Source of the DNA: Streptomyces tardus
Lineage (GTDB): Bacteria > Actinomycetota > Actinomycetes > Streptomycetales > Streptomycetaceae
Direction: 5' to 3'
DNA: 64,000 bases
Assembly (NCBI RefSeq): GCF_018101125.2
Contig: NZ_JAELVF020000001.1
Span: 3,806,722-3,870,721, forward strand
Position 1 is the stretch's first letter. Every line of letters starts with the position of its first letter. The notes below the pieces were generated by a model. The model had not been told where the DNA came from. It ran no database searches and was given only the letters and a program-made list of their open reading frames with translations. Positions 8,317-17,414 of this stretch are shown here, piece by piece. The position numbers and the translations under genes were made by a program.

Positions 8317-8850
8317 ATGGCACTCGACGAACTGAAGTCGGCTCTGCCCGACTACGCCAAGGACCTGAAGCTCAACCTCGGTTCGGTGATCGGCAACTCG
8401 GACCTCCCGGCCCAGCAGCTGTGGGGCACGGTGCTCGCCTGCGCGATCGCCTCGCGGTCGCCGAAGGTGCTGGCCGAGCTGGAGCCCGAGGCGAAGGCGC
8501 AGCTCTCGCCCGAGGCGTACACCGCGGCCAAGTCCGCCGCGGCGATCATGGCGATGAACAACGTCTACTACCGGACCCGGCACCTGCTGTCGGACCCGGA
8601 GTACGGCAATCTCCGCGCCGGCCTGCGGATGAACGTCATCGGCAACCCGGGTGTGGAGAAGGTCGACTTCGAGCTGTGGTCGCTCGCAGTCTCCGCCATC
8701 AACGGCTGCGGGATGTGCCTCGACTCGCACGAGCAGGTGCTCCGCAAGGCCGGCGTGGACCGCGAGACGATCCAGGAGGCGTTCAAGATCGCCTCGGTGC
8801 TCCAGGCCGTGGGCGCGACCCTCGACGCGGAGGCCGTACTGGCCGGCTGA
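8317..8850 (+). CDS. ahpD: Alkyl hydroperoxide reductase AhpD
   Basis: This 177-residue carboxymuconolactone-decarboxylase-fold protein carries the AhpD active site INGCGMCLDSHE (C131, C134, H138). In mycobacteria AhpD passes electrons from lipoylated dihydrolipoamide acyltransferase to AhpC and has weak peroxidase activity. It is co-transcribed with ahpC and followed directly by a hairpin, so the pair is a closed OxyR-linked operon. Confidence 0.96.
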   Translation: MALDELKSALPDYAKDLKLNLGSVIGNSDLPAQQLWGTVLACAIASRSPKVLAELEPEAKAQLSPEAYTAAKSAAAIMAMNNVYYRTRHLLSDPEYGNLRAGLRMNVIGNPGVEKVDFELWSLAVSAINGCGMCLDSHEQVLRKAGVDRETIQEAFKIASVLQAVGATLDAEAVLAG

Positions 8851-8870
8851 TCCCCGCCGCTTCCGCCGCC

Positions 8871-8906
8871 GCACCCCGGTACCGGCCACTGGCCGTACCG
8901 GGGTGC
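8871..8906 (+). terminator. Terminator of ahpCD
   Basis: A hairpin (GCACCCCGGTACCGGCCA paired with TGGCCGTACCGGGGTGC, one bulge) begins 21 bases after the ahpD stop. Confidence 0.75.
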
Positions 8907-9050
8907 GGTGCGTCGGGTGCCGGCGCGGTGCGTCGGAGGTGGCCGGGCCCGGCCCGCACCGGAATGTACCGGGGGGCGGCTCCGGGCAGCCTCTGCAGCC
9001 CGGAGCCGCCCCCGTACGGCGGGACACCTGCCCCCGCGCAGCAACCTCTG

Positions 9051-11138
9051 TCAGGGCAGCGGGAGTTCGAACCAGACGACCTTGCCTGTCGAGAGCCGGG
9101 TCGCGCCCCAGCGGCGGGCGAGACGGTTGACCAGGAACAGGCCGCGACCGCCTTCGTCGGTCGCGCGTGCCTGCCGCAGTCTCGGCAGCTGTGGCACGTC
9201 GTCGCCGACCTCGCAGCGCAGCCGGTCGGTGCGCAACAGCCGCAGCGTGATGGGGCGTTCGGCGTACCGCACCGCGTTGGTGACCACCTCGCTGACCAGC
9301 AGCTCGACGGTGTCCGACAGATCCTCCAGCCCCCAGCGCGCCAGCGCACGGCGGGCCAGCCTGCGCGCCTGCGAGGCGGTCTGCGCCCGCGGGTCGAGGA
9401 ACCAGTAGGCGACGTCGCTCGGCGCGATGCCGTCGAAGCGGGCGGCGAGCAGCGCTATGTCGTCGTCCCGGTCGCCCGGCCCGAGGATGTCCAGCACCTC
9501 GTCGCAGAGCGGCTCCAGCGGCGCCGGAGTGTCCTGACGGGTCAACTGGGCGGTCTCGACCAGCTTCTCGCGCAGCTGCTCGATCCCGGTCCACACATCG
9601 CGGTGTCGCGATTCGACCAGCCCGTCGGTGTACAGCACCAGCGTCGCGCCGGCGGGCGCGTCCAGCTCGACGGCCTGGAAGTCCACGCCGCCCACGCCGA
9701 TCGGTGCGCCGGCCGGAATGCGCAGCACCTCCGCGCGTCCGCCGCGGTGCAGCATCACCGGCGGCGGATGGCCCGCGTTGGCCACCACCATCCGGTGCGC
9801 GACCGGGTCGTACACCGCGTAGAGGCAGGTCGCCATCCGGTCCCGGCCGAGCCGTTGGGCCTGCTCGTCGAGGTGGTGCAGCACCTCCTGGGGCGGCAGG
9901 TCGAGCTGGGCCAGCGTCTGCGCGGTGGTGCGCAGCTGACCCATGATCGCGGCCGAGGTCATGGAGTGGCCCATCACGTCGCCCACCACCAGCGCGACCC
10001 GGCTGCCGGGCAGCGGGATGGCGTCGTACCAGTCGCCGCCGACCCGGGCCGACTCGGCTGCCGGGAGATATCGGCTGGCCAGCTGGACGCCGGTGGGCTG
10101 CGGGAGGGTGTCCGGGAGCATGGTGCGCTGGAGCTCGTCGGCGATGTACGCCTCGCGCCCGTAGAAGGCCGCCTTGTCGACGCCGAGCGCGGTGTGCGTC
10201 GCCAACTGCGCGGCGACCAACAGATCGTCGGCGGCGAAGGACTCGCGCTCGGGCCTGCGCAGGAACACCGCCGCGCCGATCACCCGGCGTCGGCCGCGCA
10301 GCGGGGCGAGGATCGAGCGCTGGCCGTCCGGCACGTCGCGGTCGCCGCCGAGCAGCTCCTGCAACGCGCCGCCCGAGGCCGGCGAGTCGCCGAACAACGG
10401 ACGTACGCCGCGCAGCACTTCGGCGAGCGCCCCGCCGTTGGGAACCTCGGTCAGCTCCGACGCGCCACCGGAGGGGCGGTCCACGAACGGGGCGAGCCGG
10501 GGCCCGTCGCCGGTGCCGGCGCCGCCCTCACCGAGGTGGTCGGGCAGCCGGTCCGACCGGCGCAGCCGCAGCCGCAGCGGACCGGTCGGGCGCTCGTCGC
10601 CGACGGGCAGGGGATCGCGCAGATAGACCAGGATCGCGTCCGCGAAGGCGGGCACCGTCGCCCGGCACAGCCCCAGCACGGTCTCGTCGAGATCGACACC
10701 ACGAGCGATCCGCCGGGTGGCGGCGCCCACGAAACGCAGCCGCTCACCCCCGGACTCCACTCCCACACCCGTGCCGCCCACTCCCGTACCTCCGCTGCTG
10801 TTGCCGCTGCCGCCACCACTGTCCCCGATGCCTCCGGCGACCGCGGGTCGTGAGACCCCTGCGCCGCTGTCCGGGGTGCGCCCGTGCTCCGCGGGCGCAC
10901 CGGGCTCCGTCCGTGCGGAGTTCTCCGCGCCGGGCCCGGCCGACTGCCGGGCCGCTCCGGGACCTGCGCCGGGCTCCGCGCCGGGACGCGCGCCGGGGTG
11001 CGCGCTTCCCGGATGACCGTCCGTCGTTCCCGCGCGGGCGTGCGGTATCGCGCCGCCGCCCGGCTGGGCCGCCGAGCGGGTCGCGGCGTCGGGTTGCTGA
11101 GGGGTGGTCGGGTACTCCGTCACGTGCAGGGCATCCAT
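9051..11138 (-). CDS. GAF-SpoIIE/PP2C phosphatase-HATPase multidomain protein
   Basis: This 695-residue signalling protein has a Pro/Gly/Ala-rich disordered N-terminus (about residues 1-130) and a GAF-like sensor region (about 130-330). A SpoIIE-type PP2C phosphatase follows (about 330-560: RVGGDWYDAIPL, VGDVMGHS, LYTDGLVESR, DDDIALLAARF). The C-terminal HATPase_c domain (about 570-695: SEVVTNAVRYA, DEGGRGLFLVNRLA) is of the anti-sigma-kinase RsbW type. Such proteins control anti-sigma-factor antagonist phosphorylation in Streptomyces. ATG 11138 was chosen because the frame further up overlaps the stop of the preceding methyltransferase gene at 11152. Confidence 0.9.
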   Translation of the reverse strand: MDALHVTEYPTTPQQPDAATRSAAQPGGGAIPHARAGTTDGHPGSAHPGARPGAEPGAGPGAARQSAGPGAENSARTEPGAPAEHGRTPDSGAGVSRPAVAGGIGDSGGGSGNSSGGTGVGGTGVGVESGGERLRFVGAATRRIARGVDLDETVLGLCRATVPAFADAILVYLRDPLPVGDERPTGPLRLRLRRSDRLPDHLGEGGAGTGDGPRLAPFVDRPSGGASELTEVPNGGALAEVLRGVRPLFGDSPASGGALQELLGGDRDVPDGQRSILAPLRGRRRVIGAAVFLRRPERESFAADDLLVAAQLATHTALGVDKAAFYGREAYIADELQRTMLPDTLPQPTGVQLASRYLPAAESARVGGDWYDAIPLPGSRVALVVGDVMGHSMTSAAIMGQLRTTAQTLAQLDLPPQEVLHHLDEQAQRLGRDRMATCLYAVYDPVAHRMVVANAGHPPPVMLHRGGRAEVLRIPAGAPIGVGGVDFQAVELDAPAGATLVLYTDGLVESRHRDVWTGIEQLREKLVETAQLTRQDTPAPLEPLCDEVLDILGPGDRDDDIALLAARFDGIAPSDVAYWFLDPRAQTASQARRLARRALARWGLEDLSDTVELLVSEVVTNAVRYAERPITLRLLRTDRLRCEVGDDVPQLPRLRQARATDEGGRGLFLVNRLARRWGATRLSTGKVVWFELPLP

Positions 11139-11151
11139 CCGCGTGGAGTCG

Positions 11152-11829
11152 TCATGGTCGTCGGCAGTTGAGGAAGAGTTGGATCTCCGGGGCAACCTCC
11201 GAGGTGGCGGGCGCGAAGGAATAGGCATCCTCGGTCTCGACCTCGAGGCCCGCCTCCTCCACCAGTGCGCGCAGCTCCTCCCGCAGATAGCCCGATACCC
11301 GGATCGAATTGCCGAGGAACGGGATCGTACAGTCGTCCACGTCGGCCTCCACCATGGACAGTGCGAGCAGCCCGCCGGGGCGCATCAGCCCGTGCACCAT
11401 CCGCAGCGCGACCGGGATCTCGTCCTTCGGCAGCATCAGCAGGGAGAAGAACGCCGCGATGCCGTCGAAGGTGCCGAGGCCCGCCGACTCCAGGTCGGCC
11501 AGATCCATCACCCGGAACTCCGCCTGCGGCACCTCGGCCGAGGCGATCCGCACCATCTCGTCCGAGAGGTCGACACCGAGCACCGAGTGCCCGGCCTCGG
11601 CCAGCTGACGCGCGGTCGGAAGACCGGTGCCGCAGCCGATGTCCAGCACCCGGGAGCCCTCGGGCAGCGAGCCGGCCAGCCAGCCACCGCTGACCAACTG
11701 GCCCTCCTTGTGGGGGAAGGCCTCGTCGTAGCGGTCGCCGATCGCGTCGAACGCCTCGGCCTGGCCTCCCCTGTCGATACGGGACCGGTCGTACGACTCG
11801 TACGCGCCCGGTGCGTCCGTGCTGCTCAC
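11152..11829 (-). CDS. Class I SAM-dependent methyltransferase
   Basis: This 225-residue protein has the Rossmann methyltransferase motifs VLDIGCGTGLPTARQLAEAG (motif I), VLGVDLS (motif II) and LGTFDGIAAFFSLLML (motif IV). The GTG start at 11829 follows an AGGAG-like site. It lies 13 bases upstream of the phosphatase gene, so the two are probably co-transcribed. The methyl acceptor is unknown. Confidence 0.82.
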   Translation of the reverse strand: MSSTDAPGAYESYDRSRIDRGGQAEAFDAIGDRYDEAFPHKEGQLVSGGWLAGSLPEGSRVLDIGCGTGLPTARQLAEAGHSVLGVDLSDEMVRIASAEVPQAEFRVMDLADLESAGLGTFDGIAAFFSLLMLPKDEIPVALRMVHGLMRPGGLLALSMVEADVDDCTIPFLGNSIRVSGYLREELRALVEEAGLEVETEDAYSFAPATSEVAPEIQLFLNCRRP

Positions 11830-11994
11830 GTCGTGGCTCCTTCTGCGACTGGCCAGCCGCCTCGGCGGCTGTGCCGGCAGTCGCCTCGCGGTTGACGATG
11901 ATGGGTCAAGTCCTGTGCAGTGCGGTGGAGTTGCTTCCGCGTACCTCTGCGCGAGCCACGCGGGCTGATCCTACGGTCACCGGCCCGGGGTCGA

Positions 11995-12684
11995 TCAAGG
12001 GGTGCACGCCCGATGATGGCGGTCCCAGTCCTCCGGCAGGTCGGGTACCGGCCACTGCGGGTCCGGCCGCCAGTCCTCCCAGTGTCCGTCGAACGGCGGC
12101 CCCCACTGCTGTACCACCGCGAGCGCCTCCTGCCCCGCCTCTCTCACCCGTTCGGCCTGTCCGGCGCTGAGCAGCCCGGCCCGCTGGGCCTCGTGGAACT
12201 CGTCCTCGTCGCGCCAGAGCCAGCTGCGGTCGGGGTAGACCTCGAGGTCGAGGAAGTGGTCCTCGGAGTCGACGCCGCCCGACCAGCGGGCCAGCGGCTC
12301 CTCCAGATTCACGTACCAGTTCCTGAACTTCCAGCCGCGGTCCCAGAACAGCCACACCGACCAGGGTGTGCCGGGCTGTGCCAGCATCACCACCCCGGTG
12401 CCGTACCACCGCGAGCGCACCGTCGTACGGGGCTTGGTGTAGCGCGTGGCCAGCGGTTCGAGGTGCACCGGAGTGCCGTCCGCCAGCTGCGGCTTGACGC
12501 AGGGGGTGCCCGACGCCATCCAGGTCGCCAGCAGCTGCGGGGTGTCCTGGATGACCGTCACGGGCCGGCAGATGTGGGGGTGGGAGCGGCCGTTCGCCCG
12601 GTAGCGCCAGAGGATGGGCGTACCGGGTGCCCAACGGCCCCGTACCGGCCGGTTCTCCCGGGGGTGCTGGATGTCCGCTGTCAT
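11995..12684 (-). CDS. DUF402 domain protein
   Basis: This 229-residue protein carries a DUF402 domain (about residues 70-190), recognisable from WYVNLEEPLARW and the acidic LDLEVYPDRSWLWRDEDEF. This fold includes the nucleoside phosphatase Ntdp and fluoroacetyl-CoA thioesterase-linked proteins. The conserved acidic residues for divalent metal binding are present. ATG 12684 is the only sensible start. The substrate is unknown, and the gene appears monocistronic. Confidence 0.78.
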   Translation of the reverse strand: MTADIQHPRENRPVRGRWAPGTPILWRYRANGRSHPHICRPVTVIQDTPQLLATWMASGTPCVKPQLADGTPVHLEPLATRYTKPRTTVRSRWYGTGVVMLAQPGTPWSVWLFWDRGWKFRNWYVNLEEPLARWSGGVDSEDHFLDLEVYPDRSWLWRDEDEFHEAQRAGLLSAGQAERVREAGQEALAVVQQWGPPFDGHWEDWRPDPQWPVPDLPEDWDRHHRACTP

Positions 12685-12735
12685 CCACGGATCCTACCCG
12701 CGGGCCCCGCCGGTGGGTGGGCGTACCAACGTACG

Positions 12736-12780
12736 CGGGGCGCCGCATACCGGACCACCGGTCCGGTATGCGGCGCCCCG
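12736..12780. terminator. Perfect 21-bp-stem hairpin after fumC
   Basis: CGGGGCGCCGCATACCGGAC at 12736 and its complement ending at 12780 flank a 3-base loop, a 45-base dyad with no mismatch. It lies 32 bases beyond the fumC stop and should end its minus-strand transcript. Confidence 0.85.
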
Positions 12781-12812
12781 CGGGATCCGGGGTGCGGGCG
12801 GCTCCGGCCGGG

Positions 12813-14207
12813 TCAGGGCCGCGTCATGCGCAGGACGTCCAGGGCCTCGTCGAGCTGATCGATGGTCAGTTCGCCGCGCTCCACGTAGCCCCCGTCGAGG
12901 ACCGCCTCGCGGATCGTCCGGCGCTCGGCGAGCGCGGCCTTGGCGACCTTGGCGGCGGCCTCGTAGCCGATGTACTTGTTCAGAGGAGTGACCACCGAGG
13001 GGGAGGACTCGGCGTACTCGCGGGCGCGCTCCTCGTTGGCGGTGATGCCGTCCACGGTGCGGTCGGCGAGCAGGGTGGAGGCGGCGGTGAGCAGACGGAC
13101 GGATTCCAGCACGTTCCTGGCCAGTACGGGCAGCATCACGTTGAGTTCGAAGTTGCCGGCGGCGCCCGCCGCGGTGACGGTGGCGTCGTTGCCGACGACC
13201 TGTGCGGCCACCATCAGCACCGCCTCCGGGATCACCGGGTTGACCTTGCCCGGCATGATCGAGGAACCGGGCTGGAGATCGGGCAGGTTGATCTCGGCGA
13301 GTCCGGTGCGCGGCCCGGAGGCCATCCAGCGCAGATCGTTGGCGATCTTGGTGAGGCCGACCGCGACGGTGCGCAACTGGCCGGAGGCCTCCACCAGCCC
13401 GTCGCGTGCGCCCTGTGCCTCGAAGTGGTCCCGCGCCTCGGTCAGTGGCAGCCCGCTGGCGCGTGCGACCTCGGCGATCACCGCGGCGGAGAAGCCCTTC
13501 GGAGTGTTGATGCCGGTGCCCACGGCCGTTCCCCCCAGCGGGAGTTCGGCCAGCCGCGGCAGCGCCGACTCCAGCCGCTCCACGCCGTACCGCATCTGCG
13601 CCGCGTAGCCCGCGAACTCCTGGCCGAGGGTGACCGGGGTGGCGTCCATCAGGTGGGTGCGTCCGGACTTCACCACCGGGGCGAACTCCTCGGCCTTGCG
13701 CTCCAGCGCCGCGGCCAGGTGCCGCAGCGCCGGGATCAGGCCGGCGGTGACCGCCGCGGTGGCGGCGATGTGGATGGAGGAGGGGAAGACGTCGTTGGAG
13801 GACTGGCTGGCGTTGACGTGGTCGTTGGGGTGGACCGGACGCCCCAGCCGTTCACCGGCGAGGGTGGCGACGACCTCGTTCATGTTCATGTTCGAGGAGG
13901 TGCCCGAGCCGGTCTGGAAGACGTCGACGGGGAAGTGCGCGTCCCAGTGGCCGTCCGCGACCTCCTCGGCGGCGGAGCCGATGGCCGCCGCCAGCTCCTC
14001 GTCCAGTACGCCCAGCCGGGCGTTGACCGTGGCCGCGGCAGCCTTGATCTGGGCGAGGGCCCTGATGTGCGCGCGCTCCAGACGCTGTCCCGAGACGGGG
14101 AAGTTCTCCACCGCGCGCTGGGTCTGCGCCCGCCATTTGGCGTCGGCGGGGACCCGGACCTCGCCCATGGAGTCGTGCTCGATCCTGAAGTTGCCTTCAT
14201 CGCTCAT
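12813..14207 (-). CDS. fumC: Class II fumarate hydratase (iron-independent)
   Basis: This 464-residue TCA-cycle enzyme interconverts fumarate and malate. The fumarase/aspartase signature GSSIMPGKVNP is present near residue 325, with GSGTSSNMNMNEV near 105 and the active-site region SGRTHLMDATPV near 185. Length and motifs are those of normal class II enzymes, which need no iron-sulfur cluster. The start at ATG 14207 is clear. The gene lies downstream of the class I fumarase on the same strand. A terminator-like hairpin lies between them, so fumC probably has its own promoter. Confidence 0.95.
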   Translation of the reverse strand: MSDEGNFRIEHDSMGEVRVPADAKWRAQTQRAVENFPVSGQRLERAHIRALAQIKAAAATVNARLGVLDEELAAAIGSAAEEVADGHWDAHFPVDVFQTGSGTSSNMNMNEVVATLAGERLGRPVHPNDHVNASQSSNDVFPSSIHIAATAAVTAGLIPALRHLAAALERKAEEFAPVVKSGRTHLMDATPVTLGQEFAGYAAQMRYGVERLESALPRLAELPLGGTAVGTGINTPKGFSAAVIAEVARASGLPLTEARDHFEAQGARDGLVEASGQLRTVAVGLTKIANDLRWMASGPRTGLAEINLPDLQPGSSIMPGKVNPVIPEAVLMVAAQVVGNDATVTAAGAAGNFELNVMLPVLARNVLESVRLLTAASTLLADRTVDGITANEERAREYAESSPSVVTPLNKYIGYEAAAKVAKAALAERRTIREAVLDGGYVERGELTIDQLDEALDVLRMTRP

Positions 14208-14235
14208 AAGGCAACCCTAAGTTAGTCGCGCGCAG
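14208..14235 (-). promoter_or_regulatory. Weak iron-box-like sequence before fumC
   Basis: Reading toward fumC, CTTAGGGTTGCCTTATG runs into the start codon. It agrees with roughly half to 60 percent of the DtxR/DmdR iron-box consensus TTAGGTTAGGCTNACCTAA, with the left half better. I note it only because an iron-independent fumarase under iron control would make sense. It may be chance. Confidence 0.25.
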
Positions 14236-14273
14236 GTGGGCGGGAGCGCGCGGGGGAGAGCCGCGCGGTCGTG

Positions 14274-14305
14274 CGGAACTCCCCGGTCGTGACCGGGGAG
14301 TTCCG
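14274..14305 (-). terminator. Terminator of the class I fumarase gene
   Basis: A perfect 15-bp stem (CGGAACTCCCCGGTC and its complement) has a 2-base nominal loop. It begins 9 bases after the class I fumarase stop. Confidence 0.8.
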
Positions 14306-14313
14306 CCGCTCCG

Positions 14314-16032
14314 CTACGCGCCCGGGCGCACCGGGATGCTGGTGACGAAGGGCTGGGAGGGGCCCGGGTCGGTGAAGAAGTCGTTGCCCTTGTCGTCCAC
14401 GACGACGAACGCCGGGAAGTCCTCGACCTCGATCTTCCAGACCGCTTCCATGCCCAGCTCCTGGTACTCCAGAACCTCCACCGACCTGATGCAGTCCTGG
14501 GCCAGCCGCGCCGCCGGGCCGCCGATCGAGCCGAGGTAGAAGCCGCCGTGCGTGCCGCAGGCGTCGGTGACCTGCTTGCTGCGGTTGCCCTTGGCGAGCA
14601 TCACCTTCGACCCGCCGGCTGCCTGGAACTGCTCGACGTAGGCGTCCATCCGACCCGCCGTCGTCGGCCCGAACGAGCCGGAGGCGTACCCCTCGGGGGT
14701 CTTCGCCGGGCCCGCGTAGTACACCGCGTGGTCGCGGAGGTACTGCGGCATCTCCTCGCCCGCGTCCAGCCGTTCCTTGATCTTGGCGTGCGCGATGTCG
14801 CGCGCCACCACCAGCGGGCCGGTCAGCGACAGCCGGGTCTTGACCGGGTGCTTGGTCAGCTCCGCCAGGATCTCGTCCATCGGCCGGTTGAGGTCGATGC
14901 GCACCACCGAGTCGCCGCCGGAGAGTTCGTCCGCCGCCCTGGCCTCGAGGTCCTCGTCGGTGGTCTCCGGCAGGAAGCGTGCCGGGTCGCGCTCCAGGTC
15001 CTCCAGGAAGACGCCCTCGGCCGTGATCTTCGCCTTGGCCTGCCGGTCCGCCGAGCAGGACACCGCGATCGCCACCGGGCAGGAGGCACCGTGCCGCGGC
15101 AGCCGCACCACGCGTACGTCGTGGCAGAAGTACTTGCCCCCGAACTGGGCGCCGATACCGATCTTCTGCGTCAGCTCGAAGACCTTCTCCTCCAGGTCCG
15201 TGTCCCGGAAGCCGTGGCCGGCGGCCGAGCCCTCGTCGGGCAGCTCGTCCAGGTAGTGCGCCGAGGCGTACTTGGCGGTCTTCAGCGCGTACTCGGCGCT
15301 CGTACCGCCGACGACGATCGCCAGGTGGTACGGCGGGCAGGCCGCGGTGCCCAGCGAACGGATCTTCTCCTCCAGGAACTTCATCATGGAGGCCTCGTTC
15401 AGCACCGCCTTCGTCTCCTGGTAGAGGAAGGACTTGTTCGCGCTGCCGCCGCCCTTGGCCATGAAGAGGAACTTGTAGGCGTCGCCGTCGGTCGCGTACA
15501 GCTCGATCTGGGCGGGGAGGTTGGTGCCGGTGTTCCGCTCCTCCCACATGGTCACCGGGGCCATCTGCGAGTAGCGCAGATTGAGTTGGGTGTACGCGTC
15601 GTACACGCCGTGCGAGAGCGCGGCCTCGTCGCCGCCTTCGGTGAGCACCTGCTGGCCGCGCTTGCCCATCACGATCGCGGTGCCGGTGTCCTGGCACATC
15701 GGGAGCACACCCGCCGCGGCGATGTTCGCGTTCTTCAGCAGGTCCAGCGCGACGAACTTGTCGTTGGCGCTGGCCTCCGGGTCGTCCAGGATGCGGCGCA
15801 GCTGCGCCAGGTGCTCCGGGCGCAGATAGTGCGAGATGTCGTGCAGCGCCTCCGCGGCGAGGGTGCGCAGCGCCTCCGGCTCGACCTTGAGGAAAGTCCG
15901 GTCGTCGGCCTCGAAGGTGCTCACGCCCTCGGCGGTGACGAGACGGTAGGGGGTCTCGTCCTCCCCGAGCGGCAGCAGCTCGGTGTGCGAGAACTCGGGG
16001 TACGACTTACCGGCCGGGCGTGCACTTGCCAT
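14314..16032 (-). CDS. Class I fumarate hydratase (iron-sulfur)
   Basis: This protein of about 572 residues resembles E. coli FumA/FumB. The N-terminal alpha part contains VLPMCQDTGTAIVMGKRG with a cluster cysteine. Further cysteines expected for the [4Fe-4S] cluster appear in GTAACPPYHLAIVVGG and HGASCPVAIAVSCSADRQ. The C-terminal beta part holds GPTTAGRMDAYVEQF and LAKGNRSKQVTDACGTHGG. ATG 16032 is preferred. GTG 16044 is in frame, but its GAGGAG site would be too close. The enzyme is oxygen- and iron-sensitive and duplicates the reaction of the adjacent fumC product. Confidence 0.93.
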   Translation of the reverse strand: MASARPAGKSYPEFSHTELLPLGEDETPYRLVTAEGVSTFEADDRTFLKVEPEALRTLAAEALHDISHYLRPEHLAQLRRILDDPEASANDKFVALDLLKNANIAAAGVLPMCQDTGTAIVMGKRGQQVLTEGGDEAALSHGVYDAYTQLNLRYSQMAPVTMWEERNTGTNLPAQIELYATDGDAYKFLFMAKGGGSANKSFLYQETKAVLNEASMMKFLEEKIRSLGTAACPPYHLAIVVGGTSAEYALKTAKYASAHYLDELPDEGSAAGHGFRDTDLEEKVFELTQKIGIGAQFGGKYFCHDVRVVRLPRHGASCPVAIAVSCSADRQAKAKITAEGVFLEDLERDPARFLPETTDEDLEARAADELSGGDSVVRIDLNRPMDEILAELTKHPVKTRLSLTGPLVVARDIAHAKIKERLDAGEEMPQYLRDHAVYYAGPAKTPEGYASGSFGPTTAGRMDAYVEQFQAAGGSKVMLAKGNRSKQVTDACGTHGGFYLGSIGGPAARLAQDCIRSVEVLEYQELGMEAVWKIEVEDFPAFVVVDDKGNDFFTDPGPSQPFVTSIPVRPGA

Positions 16033-16187
16033 CGGACGACTCACTTCTCCTCTTGACCCTCACCCGGCCCTGACCCTGACCCGGCTCTGACGCGCGACCG
16101 TCGCCCGCTCGCCGTGCCGTGTTCACGGCGGCGCGGGACGGAGCTCCGGCCTCCCTCGCAGCGTAGAACGCGCCCGCCGGTGAAATC

Positions 16188-16206
16188 AGGTGAGGTAAGG
16201 CTCAGT
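16188..16206. promoter_or_regulatory. Candidate iron box in the divergent fumarase/DUF1707 promoter region
   Basis: TGAGGTAAGGCTCAGTTGC matches about 13 of 19 positions of the actinobacterial DtxR/DmdR iron-box consensus. The left half (TGAGGTAAGGCTCA) is good and the right half poor. It lies between the class I fumarase (minus) and the DUF1707 gene (plus), so it could serve either. Confidence 0.3.
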
Positions 16207-16269
16207 TGCGTTCGGTTACCGGGTGGCTGCCTCTGGTCGCGACCTATCGCGTCTGGCAAGCTGACACCC

Positions 16270-16905
16270 GTGGAAGAGATCTCGCTCAGCAAGCAGCCCG
16301 CCGGTTCGGCCACCGGCCCCGAGGTGCGGGTCTCCGACGCGGACCGCGATCGCGTCGCGCATCTGCTGCGCCTGGCCCTGAGCGAGGGCCGGCTGAACGG
16401 CGAGGAGTACGCGGAGCGCGTCGAGTCGGCGTACGCGGCGAAGACGGCCGGCCAGCTGGAGTCGCTCCTGGCGGATCTTCCGGTGGGACGCAGAGCACCC
16501 GCGCCCGGCCCGCGCACGCTTCCGACGCGCACCACCGCCAACCTCGTGGCCATCTTCGGAGGGGCGGTGCGCAAGGGCCGCTGGCGTGCGGGCGGACGGA
16601 TCAACGTCCTCGCCTGCTTCGGCGGTGTGGAGATCGACCTGACCGAGGCGCTGTACGACTACCCGCGGGTGGACATCCACGTCACCGCGCTCTTCGGCGG
16701 GGTGGACATCCGCGTCCCGGAGAACGTCACCCTGCGCGGTGCGGGCCACCACGGCGTGTTCGGCGGTTTCGAGGTGGCGGAGCAGGAGGCGAGCGACCCG
16801 CGAGCCCCGGTGGTCGTCGTCCACGGTTTCGCGCTCTTCGCGGGCGCGGAGGCCAAGGGTGCGAAGGGCCGTCGTATCCGGGATCTACGCGCGCTTCGCG
16901 ACTGA
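16270..16905 (+). CDS. DUF1707 and LiaF-like C-terminal domain protein
   Basis: This 211-residue protein has an N-terminal DUF1707 (SHOCT-like) domain, residues 18-72: VRVSDADRDRVAHLLRLALS, then EEYAERVESAYAAKT. A C-terminal beta-helical region follows with repeated FGG motifs (AIFGGAVR, CFGGVEIDL, LFGGVDIRV, VFGGFEVAE), as in LiaF/VraT-type cell-wall stress proteins. GTG 16270 begins the conserved region. There is no membrane segment. The cell-envelope role is inferred from the LiaF likeness. Confidence 0.8.
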   Translation: MEEISLSKQPAGSATGPEVRVSDADRDRVAHLLRLALSEGRLNGEEYAERVESAYAAKTAGQLESLLADLPVGRRAPAPGPRTLPTRTTANLVAIFGGAVRKGRWRAGGRINVLACFGGVEIDLTEALYDYPRVDIHVTALFGGVDIRVPENVTLRGAGHHGVFGGFEVAEQEASDPRAPVVVVHGFALFAGAEAKGAKGRRIRDLRALRD

Positions 16906-17051
16906 GCGCATAAGCGCGCGCACAGCGGGTAGAGCTGGTGCATCGCCTCCTTGCACTGCCTCCGGTGAACTTCCGTGCGCGCGGGGGCGGTTGAGGGCAC
17001 CAGGTCGGACCGAACAGCTGAGACTCCATCGCCGTAGTCAGGGAGTAGACC

Positions 17052-17414
17052 GTGCTGCGATCGCCGCATCAGCACCTCCAGGCCGCTGTCGTACCCCAGC
17101 AGCGCTCCGCCGCACAGCAGCGAGCGAGCAGTCCCGACGATCCCTGGCACGCCGACGCCGCGTGCCGCAGGGACGAGGTCGGCCTCTTCTTCGCGCCCTC
17201 CAAAGAGCCCACGGCTTCCCGGCTCAGCCGCGAGCAGGCGGCCAAGCAGGTGTGCGCCGGCTGTCCGGTGCTCGCCGACTGCCGGGAGCACGCGCTGCTC
17301 CAGCCCGAGCCGTACGGCGTCTGGGGCGGGTTGACCGCCGCGGAGCGCCGCGTGGTTCTCGCCCGGCGCCGTCGCCGCGACACCACACCGGCGGCCGGCC
17401 GGCGCATAGCCTGA
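17052..17414 (+). CDS. WhiB family iron-sulfur regulator (WblI-like by context)
   Basis: This 120-residue protein carries the four WhiB cysteines in DAACRRDEVGLFF, VCAGCPVLADCREHA (C-X2-C-X5-C). The GVWGG turn and a basic tail (ARRRRRDTT) follow. WhiB proteins bind a [4Fe-4S] cluster and act as redox-responsive partners of sigma factors. GTG 17052 gives a 30-residue N-terminal extension before the first cysteine region. Its position between a DUF1707 gene and glpX matches what I recall for wblI of S. coelicolor. I leave the symbol open because that rests on memory. Confidence 0.88.
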   Translation: MLRSPHQHLQAAVVPQQRSAAQQRASSPDDPWHADAACRRDEVGLFFAPSKEPTASRLSREQAAKQVCAGCPVLADCREHALLQPEPYGVWGGLTAAERRVVLARRRRRDTTPAAGRRIA

